DNA of 64,000 bases from Loigolactobacillus backii (GCF_003946275.1 NZ_RHNQ01000003.1:1-64000); one strand, 5' to 3'; counted from the stretch's first letter, positions 8,082-17,650 are shown. Numbers and translations are program-made. The notes: a model not told the origin generated them from the letters alone.

Positions 8082-9443
8082 CTAATCTTTGGCTAACCAG
8101 TCTTGCCACTGATCCTCTAATTTCCGTAAAGCATTACCCCGGTGCGAAATTTTATTTTTTTCAACTTCGGTTAACTCGGCCATACTCCTTTTCAAACTTG
8201 GCACGTAAAATAAAGGATCGTAACCAAACCCGTTATCCCCACGCGGAATCGATAAGATCTCACCGGCAACTTCGCCATCAACGACTAAATCATCTTTGGG
8301 ACGACCAGGCTTGGCAAAAACAAGCGTTGTGTGAAAAGTCGCAGTACGTTTTTCCTTGGGTAATTCACTTAATTCATACAGTAATTTAGCGTTATTTGCG
8401 GCATCATTATGGTCACCAGCAAAACGCGCCGAATAAACTCCGGGACGGCCGTGCAATGCATCAACCATCAACCCAGAATCATCCGCCAAAACGGGTAGAT
8501 TTAATTTCAAAGCAATTGAGTCGGCCTTCAAACGTGCATTTTCTTCGAATGTTTTGCCGGTTTCTTTAACCTCAGGGATTTCTGGAAAATCAAGCAAGGT
8601 TTTAACCGTTAAATCGGCCGCGGCAAACATTGCTTTGAATTCTTTGGCCTTACCAGGATTGCGCGTTGCAACCACAATTGTTTGCTCGTCTAAATTAGCC
8701 GTATCGTAAGGGTGCAGTAATTTTTCAAACTGGTGCCGTTGCGCCGTAATGAGCTGCTCGACCCCTTTGGTTCCCAAATAAAGTAGATCATTTAGTTCGC
8801 TACCAGAAAAAGTTGCCTCTTCACCAGTTCCTTGCAGTTCAACAAATTCACCACTGCCGGTCCGCACAATGTTCATGTCAACTTCGGCTTGTGAATCTTC
8901 ATCGTAATCAAGGTCAAGTACTGGTCCTAATTCAGGTACGATCCCAACACTAATGGCGGCCAAATCATCCTTCAGTGGATCTTCCGCCAGCACTTGGGTA
9001 TCCAGTAAGTGTTGAATCGCTAACTTTAAGGCAAAAAAAGCCCCGGTAATACTGGCCGTTCTTGTCCCACCATCCGCCTGCAAAACATCACAATCGACGA
9101 TAATTGAACGCTCACCAAGCCTTTCTAAATCAACTACTGCCCGTAAAGAGCGGCCAATTAAGCGCTGAATCTCAATCGTCCGCCCATTTTGGTGGCCCCG
9201 TGTTGCTTCACGTCGAGTCCGTTGTTGTGTTGCTCGGGGTAACATGCTATATTCCCCGCTAATCCAACCCTTACCCTGTCCCTGCAAGAATTTAGGCAAG
9301 TGTTCTTCAACACTGGCGTTACAAACAATTCGCGTATCACCAAGCACCATCAAGACTGAGCCTTCAGGATTTTTCAGATAATTGGGTACCATTTTAAATG
9401 GCCGTAACTCAGCCTTTCCCCGATCATTTTGTCGTTGTAACAT
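8082..9443 (-). CDS. rph-rdgB: Bifunctional RNase PH / RdgB non-canonical purine NTP pyrophosphatase
   Basis: A 453-residue fusion. Residues 1-240 are RNase PH, a phosphorolytic 3' exoribonuclease maturing tRNA ends: [38 protein letters not shown] and [21 protein letters not shown]. Residues from about 255 are an Ham1/RdgB domain that hydrolyses d[51 protein letters not shown] and SHRGNAL are all intact, unlike the folate-cluster paralog. This fusion is known in lactobacilli. ATG 9443 is chosen (GGAGG seven bases upstream) rather than an in-frame codon at 9470. It follows murI closely, as in related genomes. Confidence 0.95.
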   Translation of the reverse strand: MLQRQNDRGKAELRPFKMVPNYLKNPEGSVLMVLGDTRIVCNASVEEHLPKFLQGQGKGWISGEYSMLPRATQQRTRREATRGHQNGRTIEIQRLIGRSLRAVVDLERLGERSIIVDCDVLQADGGTRTASITGAFFALKLAIQHLLDTQVLAEDPLKDDLAAISVGIVPELGPVLDLDYDEDSQAEVDMNIVRTGSGEFVELQGTGEEATFSGSELNDLLYLGTKGVEQLITAQRHQFEKLLHPYDTANLDEQTIVVATRNPGKAKEFKAMFAAADLTVKTLLDFPEIPEVKETGKTFEENARLKADSIALKLNLPVLADDSGLMVDALHGRPGVYSARFAGDHNDAANNAKLLYELSELPKEKRTATFHTTLVFAKPGRPKDDLVVDGEVAGEILSIPRGDNGFGYDPLFYVPSLKRSMAELTEVEKNKISHRGNALRKLEDQWQDWLAKD

Positions 9444-9459
9444 AACTTTAACCTCCAAA

Positions 9460-10263
9460 TTAAAAGTCAACGTGCTGCGTATCTAAATCGCCTAATTGTA
9501 GCCAATCCCCTGCAATTTCGTTAAACATTTTGGGATTACCCGTGGTATAAAATGCGTGTTGCGGTGCTACCTGATTATTCTCGTTGGCAATCTCAAAATA
9601 ATCTAAAAGCATCGACACTTGGGTCACCGTTTCGGCACCAGAATCAATTAAAGTCACCTGATCACCAACAAAATTTTGAATTAAAGGCCGTAGTAACGGG
9701 TAGTGCGTACAGCCCATAACCAAAGTATCAATGTTTTTATCCGCAAAATAACTTAGATCATCCGCCACCACCTTTTTGGCAACGGCTGATCGATATTCAT
9801 TACTTTCAACTAATGACACAAATTCAGGGCACGCTAAACTACTAACGGTTACGTGGGCCGCTTTTTGGTGAATAGCCTTGGCGTAGGCCGCACTTTTAAT
9901 TGTTCCTTGAGTACCAATGACACCAATCCGTTGGTTTTTAGTTGCTTTGATTGCGGCCCGGCTACCTGGTAAAATAACGCCGATCACCGGAATCTTTAAC
10001 TTATCCTTTATCTCTTCTAAAGCGGCCGCTGTTGCTGTGTTACAAGCAATTACAATCATTTTAACGTTTTGGGCCAATAAGAAATTGGTCATGTCCCAAG
10101 TAAATTGCTTAACTTGTTCCTGCGGTCTGGGGCCGTATGGATTACGTGCCGTATCACCGATATAAACCACTCGTTCGTTCGGTAACTGCCGCATTGCTTC
10201 ACGAACAACGGTTAGTCCACCAACACCCGAGTCCATAAAGCCAATCGCTTGTTCATTGCTCAT
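9460..10263 (-). CDS. murI: Glutamate racemase MurI
   Basis: MurI interconverts L- and D-glutamate, supplying D-Glu for peptidoglycan. The 267-residue cytoplasmic enzyme carries the DSGVGGLTV motif, [14 protein letters not shown], and both catalytic cysteine motifs, IACNTATA (about 72-79) and [10 protein letters not shown] (about 183-192). It ends 16 bases before the rph-rdgB start, forming a murI-rph-rdgB operon. The upstream ribosome-binding site (AGAGGC) is weak. The divergent yslB gene lies next to it, as in Bacillus, where racE and yslB are neighbours. Confidence 0.96.
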   Translation of the reverse strand: MSNEQAIGFMDSGVGGLTVVREAMRQLPNERVVYIGDTARNPYGPRPQEQVKQFTWDMTNFLLAQNVKMIVIACNTATAAALEEIKDKLKIPVIGVILPGSRAAIKATKNQRIGVIGTQGTIKSAAYAKAIHQKAAHVTVSSLACPEFVSLVESNEYRSAVAKKVVADDLSYFADKNIDTLVMGCTHYPLLRPLIQNFVGDQVTLIDSGAETVTQVSMLLDYFEIANENNQVAPQHAFYTTGNPKMFNEIAGDWLQLGDLDTQHVDF

Positions 10264-10393
10264 TTATTTTGCCTCTTTTACACTTTAAAATTCTGTCCTT
10301 GATTGAACCTCGAACCTAAACTCTACCGCCATTTTAAAAATTGTGCAAGGTTTCCACTTTTATCATGAATTAAACGTGCGAACGATTCTTTTT

Positions 10394-10402
10394 TGGTATA
10401 AT
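10394..10402 (+). promoter_or_regulatory. Extended -10 promoter of yslB
   Basis: A consensus TATAAT (10397-10402) is preceded by TGG, an extended -10 element. No good -35 is visible. It lies 33 bases before the yslB start codon. Confidence 0.6.
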
Positions 10403-10435
10403 GAACCTAAGAGCTTTTAAGAGGGGACGTTACCC

Positions 10436-11074
10436 ATGACAGAAAACTTATATGACAGTTTAATAAAATCTTCCACACCGGCTAATTCCTTGAATTACGA
10501 ATTATTGCGTGACGTGTTATTGCCAAATTTACTTGGTCAAGAGTCAGCAGGTATTTTGTACTGGGCTGGTAAAAGCCTTGCGCGGCAATTACCACTAGCT
10601 GATATCAGCGATCTTTCTCACTTTTTTAGCCAATTCGGCTTGGGTGACTTGACGTTAACTGAACAAGGACACCGCCAATATCATTTTACCTTGGCCGGCC
10701 CCATTATCGAGAAAAGGCAAGCAGCTTTTGCAAAGGCTGACTTTCAACTTGAAACTGGTTTTATTGCCCAACAAATTCAACAGATCACTGCAGTGGTGGC
10801 TGAAGGTCAGCAAGAGAGCGGCCAAGGTTTGGTTACCATTACGATTGCCACGGATACAACTGATACTCCTTTGACGAACCAAACTACTGAGCCACTAACC
10901 TTTTCAAAAAGTGATTCTGAACCGATCGAAGCAGCACCGGAGATAACAGAGACTGAACCTAACATTGAAGCAGCCACAACTAAATCTGAAAATAATACTG
11001 AGCCTCGTGCAGGTTTTATTCCTTCACGCCGTGACGACCATAAAAGACGCCACTGGTTTGGTAGTCACCATTAA
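10436..11074 (+). CDS. yslB: YslB family protein (DUF2507)
   Basis: The first about 125 residues match the YslB/DUF2507 family of unknown function: LNYELLRDVLLPNLLGQESAGILYWAGKSLAR is typical and is followed by a segment ending in ETGFIAQQIQ. The remaining 85 residues are a low-complexity, acidic Thr/Glu-rich tail that ends in a short basic stretch (RRDDHKRRHWFGSHH). This makes the protein longer than Bacillus YslB (about 150 residues). No signal peptide or membrane segment is present. It is divergent from murI. GAGGGG lies 10 bases upstream of the ATG. The tail may be an interaction or linker region; its role is unknown. Confidence 0.88.
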   Translation: MTENLYDSLIKSSTPANSLNYELLRDVLLPNLLGQESAGILYWAGKSLARQLPLADISDLSHFFSQFGLGDLTLTEQGHRQYHFTLAGPIIEKRQAAFAKADFQLETGFIAQQIQQITAVVAEGQQESGQGLVTITIATDTTDTPLTNQTTEPLTFSKSDSEPIEAAPEITETEPNIEAATTKSENNTEPRAGFIPSRRDDHKRRHWFGSHH

Positions 11075-11090
11075 TCAATTATTCTTAAAG

Positions 11091-11136
11091 GAAGCAACTT
11101 AGGGTTAAACTTATAAACCCTAGGCCGCTCCTTTTT
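11091..11136. terminator. Bidirectional terminator between yslB and uvrC
   Basis: AGGAAGC...TAGGGTTT pairs with AAACCCTA...GCTCCT, with an imperfect lower stem and T/A tracts at both ends. It separates the convergent yslB and uvrC-like genes. Confidence 0.7.
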
Positions 11137-11142
11137 TCATAA

Positions 11143-12540
11143 TTAATCAAGATTTGCTTGACTTAATACCTTATTTAAATTTTCTGCGACTGCAGTTGGT
11201 ATTCCCAGTTTAACCAATTCGGCAACTGGCGCAGCTGCAATCTGCTCAATCGCACCAAACTGACGTAAAAGTACTTGTTTTCTTTTAGGCCCAATGCCAG
11301 GAACAGTATCTAACAATGAAGCAAAGCCGCTCTTTTCATGCCGTTGCCGAAAATAGGTAATGACAAAACGGTGAACTTCATTTTGAATTTGGGTAAGCAG
11401 GCGAAACGCCAGACTAGTTTTCTCTAAAGGAACTATTTGTCCGCTAAATAATAAATGATCCGTGCGGTGATGCTGGTCCTTGACCATTCCGGCCACAGGA
11501 ATTAATAAACCAAGTTGATCTTCTAGAACACCTTGCGCTGCAGTAACTTGGCCCGGCCCACCATCAATTAAAATAAGATCGGGCAAGCGGCTGCCGGTCT
11601 TTAATAACCGAGAATAACGCCGGTAAATCACTTCACGCATTGCCGCATAATCATCCTGGCCAATAACCGTCTTAATCTTGTATTTCCGATAATTGGATTT
11701 TAACGGCCGACCATGTTCAAACACAACCATCGCCGAAACCAGGTCCGCGCCCTGCAAATTAGAGTTATCAAAGGCCTCAATTCGGGTTGGCGCCGGTATT
11801 CCTAATGCAGTTCCTAAATCACGAACTGCCTGCTGACCATCTAACTTAGCCGTTACCACCTGCGACTGTGCAAATTTAATTGCCAATAAAACAGCGCCAC
11901 GCTGGAAGCCATGTTCAGGCTGTTGCCAATTATGTTCACGGTCAGTTGCCAAAGTAAGTTCTTTTGGCAGTAACACATTGGTTGGTGTTAAATGATTTTT
12001 TTGTTGATAAAATCTGGTTAAATAGGCCTTCATTGTTTGTTCAATCGATGTTTGTAATTTTACAGTAACGGCGGTTCGTTGCTGAATGCTCTCCTGGCGA
12101 ATGAACAAGGTTGTCAGACAAATTTGGTTCCCTTTTACGGCGTACCCAAATGCATCTTGGCTTACCTTGGTTGCCACCCAATGTTGTTGCTCAATTAAGG
12201 TGGCCAGTTTTTGCCAGTGATTGCGATAGGTTGCCGCTAATTCAAAATTTAATTTAGTTGCTTCCTGTTGCATTCTTTGGGTTAACAACATTTGTAACGG
12301 CTGATAATCACCGGCCAAAAAAACATGACAGTTTTGCAGCCATTGATCTGTTCCTAATAGCGGTTTGAGTCCCTCAAGTAAATCCGACAATGTTTGGGCC
12401 ACCTTAAAATCAGGATACGGTCCAGAGTAGGCTGCTTCATCAGCTGAAATCATTGTCGTCACGGATAACACTGCCGGTTTTATTGCCAGCTTTAAGTATG
12501 CGTAAACTTTTAAATCGCGTCCCTTTTGCTTTCGAATCAC
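11143..12540 (-). CDS. uvrC: UvrC-like excinuclease subunit lacking the N-terminal GIY-YIG domain
   Basis: This 465-residue protein aligns with UvrC (normally about 590-610) only from the region after the GIY-YIG nuclease domain. It starts with RDLKVYAYLKLAI and AYSGPYPDF. It then has the UVR helix pair that contacts UvrB (LTQRMQQEATKLNFELAATYRNHW), the RNase H-like 5' incision domain with EAFDNSNLQG, DYAAMREVI, LILIDGGPGQV and NEVHRFVITYFRQRH, and the terminal helix-hairpin-helix DTVPGIGPKRKQVLL. The 3' incision domain is absent, and no trace of it lies in the 200 bases upstream. An extended -10 (TGC-TATAAT) and GGAGG precede the GTG at 12540, so the short gene appears designed to be expressed. 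It sits in the usual trxA-uvrC place. Confidence 0.88.
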   Translation of the reverse strand: MIRKQKGRDLKVYAYLKLAIKPAVLSVTTMISADEAAYSGPYPDFKVAQTLSDLLEGLKPLLGTDQWLQNCHVFLAGDYQPLQMLLTQRMQQEATKLNFELAATYRNHWQKLATLIEQQHWVATKVSQDAFGYAVKGNQICLTTLFIRQESIQQRTAVTVKLQTSIEQTMKAYLTRFYQQKNHLTPTNVLLPKELTLATDREHNWQQPEHGFQRGAVLLAIKFAQSQVVTAKLDGQQAVRDLGTALGIPAPTRIEAFDNSNLQGADLVSAMVVFEHGRPLKSNYRKYKIKTVIGQDDYAAMREVIYRRYSRLLKTGSRLPDLILIDGGPGQVTAAQGVLEDQLGLLIPVAGMVKDQHHRTDHLLFSGQIVPLEKTSLAFRLLTQIQNEVHRFVITYFRQRHEKSGFASLLDTVPGIGPKRKQVLLRQFGAIEQIAAAPVAELVKLGIPTAVAENLNKVLSQANLD

Positions 12541-12690
12541 GGTCATTACCTCCAGAGTCAATCCACTTAATTATAGCATTGAAGTTCTGGCTGGCCACCA
12601 GTTGCAGTCAAGCTAGTCTAATACAAAAATATTCATTAGCGTGTCAATTTATTAATCACCACTTTCAAAACCAGCCCGATATTCTTCACC

Positions 12691-12730
12691 AAAAAGGACC
12701 AACCACAAAACCTAAGTTTGTGGTTGGTCC
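12691..12730 (-). terminator. Terminator of trxA
   Basis: GGACCAACCACAAAC and GTTTGTGGTTGGTCC-type arms form a nearly perfect hairpin followed on the minus strand by CTTTTTGG. It lies 35 bases after the trxA stop codon. Confidence 0.85.
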
Positions 12731-12764
12731 GATTATAGTCATGCTCAGCATTGAAGCTTATTTG

Positions 12765-13088
12765 TTAAGCCTCTGCTGCTGTATACTGTGCCAAAATTTT
12801 ATCTAATTGATCTTTAGTATGGTAACCAACTAAGGTTTCAACAACTTGGCCGTCTTTTTTAACTAGCAGCGTTGGGATACTCATAATACCGAAATTTTGA
12901 GCGGTATTTGGGTTTTCATCAACGTCCATTTTAGTGAACTTAACTTCACCATCATAATCCTCAGCTAGCTGTTCAACAACAGGTGATTGCATCCGACAAG
13001 GACCACACCAAGTTGCCCAAAAATCTGTTAGGACAACCCCTTTATCAGTTTCTTCACTAAAGTCTTTATCAGTGATTGCTTTTACCAT
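12765..13088 (-). CDS. trxA: Thioredoxin TrxA
   Basis: A 107-residue thioredoxin that reduces protein disulfides in the cytoplasm, itself reduced by thioredoxin reductase. The active site WCGPC lies at about 28-32 in DFWATWCGPCRM. The conserved cis-proline is in MSIPTLLV and the glycine in GYHTKDQL. Length and sequence are ordinary. It is flanked by mutS2 upstream and the short uvrC downstream, as in many Bacillales and Lactobacillales. It has its own terminator. Confidence 0.97.
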   Translation of the reverse strand: MVKAITDKDFSEETDKGVVLTDFWATWCGPCRMQSPVVEQLAEDYDGEVKFTKMDVDENPNTAQNFGIMSIPTLLVKKDGQVVETLVGYHTKDQLDKILAQYTAAEA

Positions 13089-13240
13089 TTTGCAGACCCC
13101 CTATTTAATTTACCTACTACAGAATTTGATTGCCATAGCCAGATTTCAAACTAAAGAAACCTGATCTACCCAATCGATATTTATAGTTTAGCAGAAAAAT
13201 TCACCGACAACAAACACTTTGCTTACAAAAAATAAGCCTA

Positions 13241-15598
13241 CTATTTAAAAGTAACAACGGTTGCACCATTACCACCTGCATTAGCCGGCGCAAAAGCAAA
13301 TTTCTTAACTTGCCGGTTACCCTGCAAATAGCTCGTAATCCCCTGGCGCAAGACACCAGTACCCTTACCGTGCACGATGGTTACTTGTGGGTAGCCAGCC
13401 AAAAGTGCCGAGTCAATGTAACGGTCAACTTTTGCCAGCGCATTTTCGTACCGTTCGCCCCGTAAATCAAGTGTTGGATTAACCCGATTAGTAGCGTGAA
13501 TCGTAGTTGTATGCTGTTTCTGCTTTTGGGGCGCTTCTGCCTTGGTCTTTTCTAAATCGCTAACCTTTACTTTTAGTTTAATGATACCAACCTGGACTTC
13601 CCAGTATTTTTTATCTAATTGCTGCAACAATACGCCGTGCTGCCCGTAGGTTGTTACCAGGACATCATCGCCAACCTTTAAGGCCTGTTTGTTTTTTTCG
13701 TGACGTAATACTTTGTTTTTAGCCAAGGCCTTATTTTGCTTCAAATTCTCCAAATCCGTTTTTGCGGCAATTAACTGGTGTTCTTTGACGCCGGCCTGGC
13801 CACTTAATTGTAACTGGCGTAATTCATGAATGATTTGGTTACTTTCTTTTTGTGCCTTATTCACAATTTCGTTGGCCTGATCTTTAGCCTTGTCCAGCTG
13901 CGTTTGCCGTGCGTTAAAGAACTCCCGACTGGCACTTTCTAAATCATCATACAGCTCAGTGGCCTTTTGCAGCGTCACCTGTGCCTCATGATATTCCTTC
14001 TGGGCGGCCTTACGCTGATTTTCTAAATCCGTGATCATATTGTTCAGATCCTGACTATCATCACTCATTAGACTCTTGGATTGGCTAATAACCAGTGGAT
14101 CAAGTCCCAGCCGTAACGCAATATCAAAGGCATTGGAACGACCAGGTACCCCCATTAATAAGCGATAGGTTGGCTGCAACGTTTCGACATCAAACTCCAT
14201 ACTCGCGTTAATTGTATTAGGCCGATTATAACCATACGCTTTTAATTCCGGATAATGGGTAGTTGCCATAACGTAACTGCCAATTGTACCAATGCGATCC
14301 AAAATTGAAATTGCTAGTGCCGCGCCTTCTTGGGGATCAGTTCCGGCACCCACTTCATCTAAAAGAACGAGACTTTTCCCATCGATTCGCTTTAAAATTG
14401 TCACGATATTTGACATGTGAGCAGAAAAAGTACTTAAATTCTGCTCGATGGATTGTTCATCACCGATATCAGCAAATATATCAGCAAAAATACCAACATG
14501 ACTTTCCTCATTGGCCGGAATAAATAACCCTGCCTGGGCCATCAATTGTAATAATCCAATTGTCTTCAAGGTAATTGTCTTACCACCTGTATTGGGCCCA
14601 GTAATGACAACAGCTTGAAAATTTTCACCAATTGAAATGTCGTTAGCAACCACTTTATCCGCCGCAATCAACGGGTGCCGCGCCTGACGCAGGTTAACGT
14701 GATTAGCGTCGTCTAATAGCGGTTCAGTAGCCTTAATTGCCTTGGCGTAACGTGCTTTGGCGTTGGCAAAATCCAAATGGCCGAGAATATCGGCATTCTG
14801 GATAATCTCCGTTTGATAAGGCGCTAATTCGTTAGATAATTCTGCTAAAAGTCGTTGTACCTCTTGGCGTTCTTCTACTTGGCGTTGTCTTAAACGATTA
14901 TTAAGGTCCAGCACACTTTGTGGTTCAATAAATAGTGTTAGCCCAGTTGCACTTTGATCATGAACAACGCCACCAAAATGACTACGGTATTCTTGTTTGA
15001 CGGGAATAACGTAGCGTTCATTTCGAATGGTGATGATTGGCTCACTTAAATACTTAGCCTGTTTTCCCCGGGTAAAACTTCCCATCCGTTCCCGGATCTG
15101 GCCTTCTAATTGTTGAATACCATTTCGAATCCCCTTTAATTTGGTCGAAGCATCATCAGTGACGTGACCATCATCCTCCAACGAAACCCGAAGTCGCCGC
15201 GTTAAACTAGTTAGCGTGGCCAATTCGTCTTGCCAGTGATAAAGCTGCCGCAAATCAATTTCAGCACCACGTAAATCGGTAAAAAAACGATCAACTTCTG
15301 CAGTTGCCCGTAAAACACGCCCAATTTGGGCAAGTTCTAACCCATTTAAGGTTGCGCCAATCACTAAACGTTTCATGTGCGGCCGAATATTTTCTAGCTG
15401 CGGGACTGGAATGGCTCCCTTTAAGCGTAAGATATCGGCTGCATCCTTAGTTTCGTCTAAGGCACGTTGAATCGTGGCCTGATCAGCCGTAGGCACTAAC
15501 TGACGACTCATTTGCTTGCCCAAGGCAGATACCGTATATTGTTCGATCGCTTGTTTAATTTTACTAAATTCTAAAGTCGCTAGAATCTTTGAATCCAC
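13241..15598 (-). CDS. mutS2: Endonuclease MutS2
   Basis: MutS2 is a MutS paralog without the mismatch-binding domain. It suppresses homologous recombination and has also been linked to ribosome rescue at collided ribosomes. The 785-residue protein has the ATPase core with Walker A VITGPNTGGKTITLKTIGL (about 325-343), the signature STFSAHMSNI and the Walker B LVLLDEVGAGTDPQEG, then a coiled-coil region and a C-terminal Smr nuclease domain (LDLRGERYENAL, VTIVHGKGTGVLR). The GTG at 15598 is preferred over one at 15607, because AAGGAG is 8 bases upstream and homologs start near D-S-K-I-L. It sits between cvpA and trxA in the usual order. Confidence 0.96.
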   Translation of the reverse strand: MDSKILATLEFSKIKQAIEQYTVSALGKQMSRQLVPTADQATIQRALDETKDAADILRLKGAIPVPQLENIRPHMKRLVIGATLNGLELAQIGRVLRATAEVDRFFTDLRGAEIDLRQLYHWQDELATLTSLTRRLRVSLEDDGHVTDDASTKLKGIRNGIQQLEGQIRERMGSFTRGKQAKYLSEPIITIRNERYVIPVKQEYRSHFGGVVHDQSATGLTLFIEPQSVLDLNNRLRQRQVEERQEVQRLLAELSNELAPYQTEIIQNADILGHLDFANAKARYAKAIKATEPLLDDANHVNLRQARHPLIAADKVVANDISIGENFQAVVITGPNTGGKTITLKTIGLLQLMAQAGLFIPANEESHVGIFADIFADIGDEQSIEQNLSTFSAHMSNIVTILKRIDGKSLVLLDEVGAGTDPQEGAALAISILDRIGTIGSYVMATTHYPELKAYGYNRPNTINASMEFDVETLQPTYRLLMGVPGRSNAFDIALRLGLDPLVISQSKSLMSDDSQDLNNMITDLENQRKAAQKEYHEAQVTLQKATELYDDLESASREFFNARQTQLDKAKDQANEIVNKAQKESNQIIHELRQLQLSGQAGVKEHQLIAAKTDLENLKQNKALAKNKVLRHEKNKQALKVGDDVLVTTYGQHGVLLQQLDKKYWEVQVGIIKLKVKVSDLEKTKAEAPQKQKQHTTTIHATNRVNPTLDLRGERYENALAKVDRYIDSALLAGYPQVTIVHGKGTGVLRQGITSYLQGNRQVKKFAFAPANAGGNGATVVTFK

Positions 15599-15662
15599 AA
15601 CTCCCACTCCTTTTCAGTAGTGACCATTTCTTCATTATAATTCACTTTAATGACATTAAGAT

Positions 15663-15731
15663 AGGACGAAAGGTAATTAACAGTTAACTAGCCGCGCTAG
15701 AAACCACCAAAATCAGACTACCTTTCGTCCT
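15663..15731. repeat. Long-loop inverted repeat between mutS2 and cvpA
   Basis: Thirteen-base arms (AGGACGAAAGGTA / TACCTTTCGTCCT) enclose a 43-base loop that itself contains a CTAGC/GCTAG hairpin. It is placed downstream of cvpA on the minus strand and may act as a terminator, though the tail is only weakly T-rich. Confidence 0.6.
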
Positions 15732-15747
15732 ACTTATAATAAACTAA

Positions 15748-16281
15748 TTAAATTGCCTGTAACCACCAGTGAATCGCTGGAATAGGGGTTAATTTAACCA
15801 TCCCCCGCGCCAAGATTGAATGAGCTAACGCCGTTTGTAGCCCTGCAATCGGTAATAAAGCAAGTAACGTCAAAATCAGGAAAATGCCAACGTAGACAGT
15901 TAACACATTTAAAATACCGCCACCAATCATACTTGTTTGCTGTTCTAATGGGTAAAAAGTTAATTGACTAACTAATACGCCCACAAAGCGCACGATGACC
16001 CAACCAATCACTAAAACTAACATAAAGGCACAGGCCGCATAAAACGCATTATCTAATTTTAAACCAGTTTTTTGGCTAAAGAAAGCAAATCGGCTTGATA
16101 AATCGGCCGATTGGTAAGGTACCCATAACGTTAACTTTGGCGCAATTGATCGATAAAGTAGGCGCGCAAAGATAAAACTGATTAGATAACCTGCCGTATA
16201 AACAAGCTGCAACATTAATCCACGCCGGCGACCAGCATAGTATGCGTAGAGCAGCACCAATAAAATAAGTATTGTTAACAT
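15748..16281 (-). CDS. CvpA family membrane protein
   Basis: A 177-residue integral membrane protein of the CvpA/colicin V production family (B. subtilis YshB). Four hydrophobic segments are visible: about 1-17, 25-45, 80-105 and 115-145. The GRRRGL stretch after the first segment and the conserved glycine-rich region (MIGGGILNVLTVYVG) fit the family. Its biochemical role is not established; homologs influence envelope integrity and biofilm. It lies between zapA and mutS2, as in many Firmicutes. Confidence 0.85.
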   Translation of the reverse strand: MLTILILLVLLYAYYAGRRRGLMLQLVYTAGYLISFIFARLLYRSIAPKLTLWVPYQSADLSSRFAFFSQKTGLKLDNAFYAACAFMLVLVIGWVIVRFVGVLVSQLTFYPLEQQTSMIGGGILNVLTVYVGIFLILTLLALLPIAGLQTALAHSILARGMVKLTPIPAIHWWLQAI

Positions 16282-16304
16282 TAGTTTCCTCTTAATTTCT
16301 AGCT

Positions 16305-16568
16305 TTAATCATTCTTCGACCGATTATTTAACTGGTCCCTTAAGGCATCAATTTGCGCTTGCAACTTAAGCTGACCTGAAACCGTATTAATTGCAAGCAA
16401 GACGGCCGCTTGTTCATCACTTAAATCGGCCGCAACATCCTTAATTTGCCCCAACTGGTTATTAACCAGTTTAGCAACAGTCTGCATGTGTGCGTCTGTT
16501 GCGTCACCGATGATAATATACGACTTACCACCGATAACAACTTTAAAACGCCGCTTATTTTCAGCCAC
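16305..16568 (-). CDS. zapA: Cell division protein ZapA
   Basis: ZapA bundles FtsZ protofilaments and stabilises the Z ring. The 87-residue protein begins VAENKRRFKVVIGGKSYIIIGDATDAHMQTVAKLVN and has the central coiled-coil (EQAAVLLAINTVSGQLKLQAQIDALRDQL). The GTG at 16568 is chosen because GGAGGAGGG precedes it by eight bases and homologs begin here; the longer in-frame extension to 16640 lacks support. It is followed by cvpA and mutS2, and the three probably form one operon. Confidence 0.92.
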   Translation of the reverse strand: MAENKRRFKVVIGGKSYIIIGDATDAHMQTVAKLVNNQLGQIKDVAADLSDEQAAVLLAINTVSGQLKLQAQIDALRDQLNNRSKND

Positions 16569-16695
16569 TGATTGGCCCTCCTCCGTGAACAAAAGCCGAT
16601 TAATTAACACAATTAATTCACAGTAGCGTATGGCGCACACTACCTGCTTTTGTAAAATTCAACGTGCTTAATTTTAGCATGAAATTAACGAAATA

Positions 16696-16767
16696 AACAG
16701 TCAGTTTTAAAGCTGACTAACCTTAAATAACTAGTTTTAAGGAAATTTAAGCTTTTAACTGACTGTT
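16696..16767 (-). terminator. Nested palindromic terminator after yrzB
   Basis: AACAGTCAGTTTTAAAGC pairs with GCTTTTAACTGACTGTT around an inner CCTTAAAT/TTTAAGG hairpin, and is followed on the minus strand by TTTATTT. It lies 117 bases after the yrzB stop, ending the ireB-ruvX-yrzB operon. Confidence 0.6.
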
Positions 16768-16883
16768 AGTTAAATTAGCACACATAAAGTTAACGATTGA
16801 ACTATCCGTTCTTAATTTAAGCTGTTTCCCAAAAGATATTCAACGTGTTTTCAAAATCCTTTGATAGTCTTTGTAAACACTCA

Positions 16884-17198
16884 CTAATCTTCATCGTTAT
16901 CATCATCGGCTAAGAAAGTATTGAGTACTTCCTCGACCATGTCCCATTCCTTATCGGACTCAATCGGGTATAGATCTCCTTCAGCGGGATCGCCCTTATC
17001 ATTTGATTTAAAAGAAAACGCCTGAATGTCAACATCGTCGCCTTCTGCAGTTCCTGCCGGATAAAGTAAAACGTACGATTTTTCAAAATCGTCTGAATCA
17101 AATGTAAACAGGATTTCATAAAGCTCCTCGTTACCATTTTCATCAACTAACGTAATCTGACGTTCATCTTCATTTTTCGGAGTTTGTTCGTTTGCCAT
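16884..17198 (-). CDS. yrzB: DUF1292 family protein (YrzB)
   Basis: A 104-residue, strongly acidic protein of the DUF1292/YrzB family. The core [33 protein letters not shown] is characteristic, and the protein ends in a poly-acidic ADDDNDED tail. Function is unknown. It follows ruvX after 14 bases in the conserved ireB-ruvX-yrzB order, which suggests co-regulation with cell-wall kinase signalling and Holliday-junction or rRNA processing factors. No metal or nucleotide motif is visible. Confidence 0.9.
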   Translation of the reverse strand: MANEQTPKNEDERQITLVDENGNEELYEILFTFDSDDFEKSYVLLYPAGTAEGDDVDIQAFSFKSNDKGDPAEGDLYPIESDKEWDMVEEVLNTFLADDDNDED

Positions 17199-17212
17199 CC
17201 GGGCACCTCTTT

Positions 17213-17650
17213 CTATAATTGGTTTTTTTTGATTGCTTCTCGGTCTAAAAAGTTCTGTAAGATCATGACAGCAGCCAGCTTATCAATTACTTTTTTGCGC
17301 TTCTTACGTGATGTATTCGCCTGATCGATTAGCATGCGCTCGGCCTCGACGGTTGTTAACCGCTCATCAATAAAAGAAACCGGCAACGCAAAGGTTGTTT
17401 TTAAGAGTTCTCCGTACGCTTGTGAAGCCTCGGCCCGTGGTCCAATTGAATTATTCATATTTTTAGGTAAACCGACTACAAAATCAGTCACATCGTACTG
17501 CTTAACTAATTCTTTAAGCCGCTCCATCCCAAATTCACCCTCATCTTCGTTAATGCGAATGATTTCAACACCCTGAGCAGTCCAGCCTAATAAATCGCTG
17601 ACGGCCACACCCACAGTCCGCGAGCCAACATCTAACCCCATATAGCGCAT
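17213..17650 (-). CDS. ruvX: Putative Holliday junction resolvase / pre-16S rRNA nuclease RuvX (YqgF)
   Basis: A 145-residue RNase H-fold nuclease of the YqgF family, implicated in 16S rRNA 5' maturation and proposed as a Holliday-junction resolvase. The motifs [16 protein letters not shown] (first catalytic Asp), [17 protein letters not shown] and [15 protein letters not shown] (catalytic Glu) are intact. [17 protein letters not shown] supplies the last acidic residue. Its ATG shares an A with the TAA stop of ireB (TAATG), indicating translational coupling. AGAGG lies 8 bases upstream. Confidence 0.95.
   Translation of the reverse strand: MRYMGLDVGSRTVGVAVSDLLGWTAQGVEIIRINEDEGEFGMERLKELVKQYDVTDFVVGLPKNMNNSIGPRAEASQAYGELLKTTFALPVSFIDERLTTVEAERMLIDQANTSRKKRKKVIDKLAAVMILQNFLDREAIKKNQL

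Noticed and set aside
8082-9443. rph-rdgB fusion as a novel gene fusion
   Set aside because: The bifunctional RNase PH/RdgB protein is already known in lactobacilli; motifs of both domains are ordinary.
12640-12695. Short minus-strand peptide FGEEYRAGFESGD near the trxA terminator, thought to be a gene remnant
   Set aside because: Only about 18 codons are open, no start signal, and it overlaps a terminator; probably chance.
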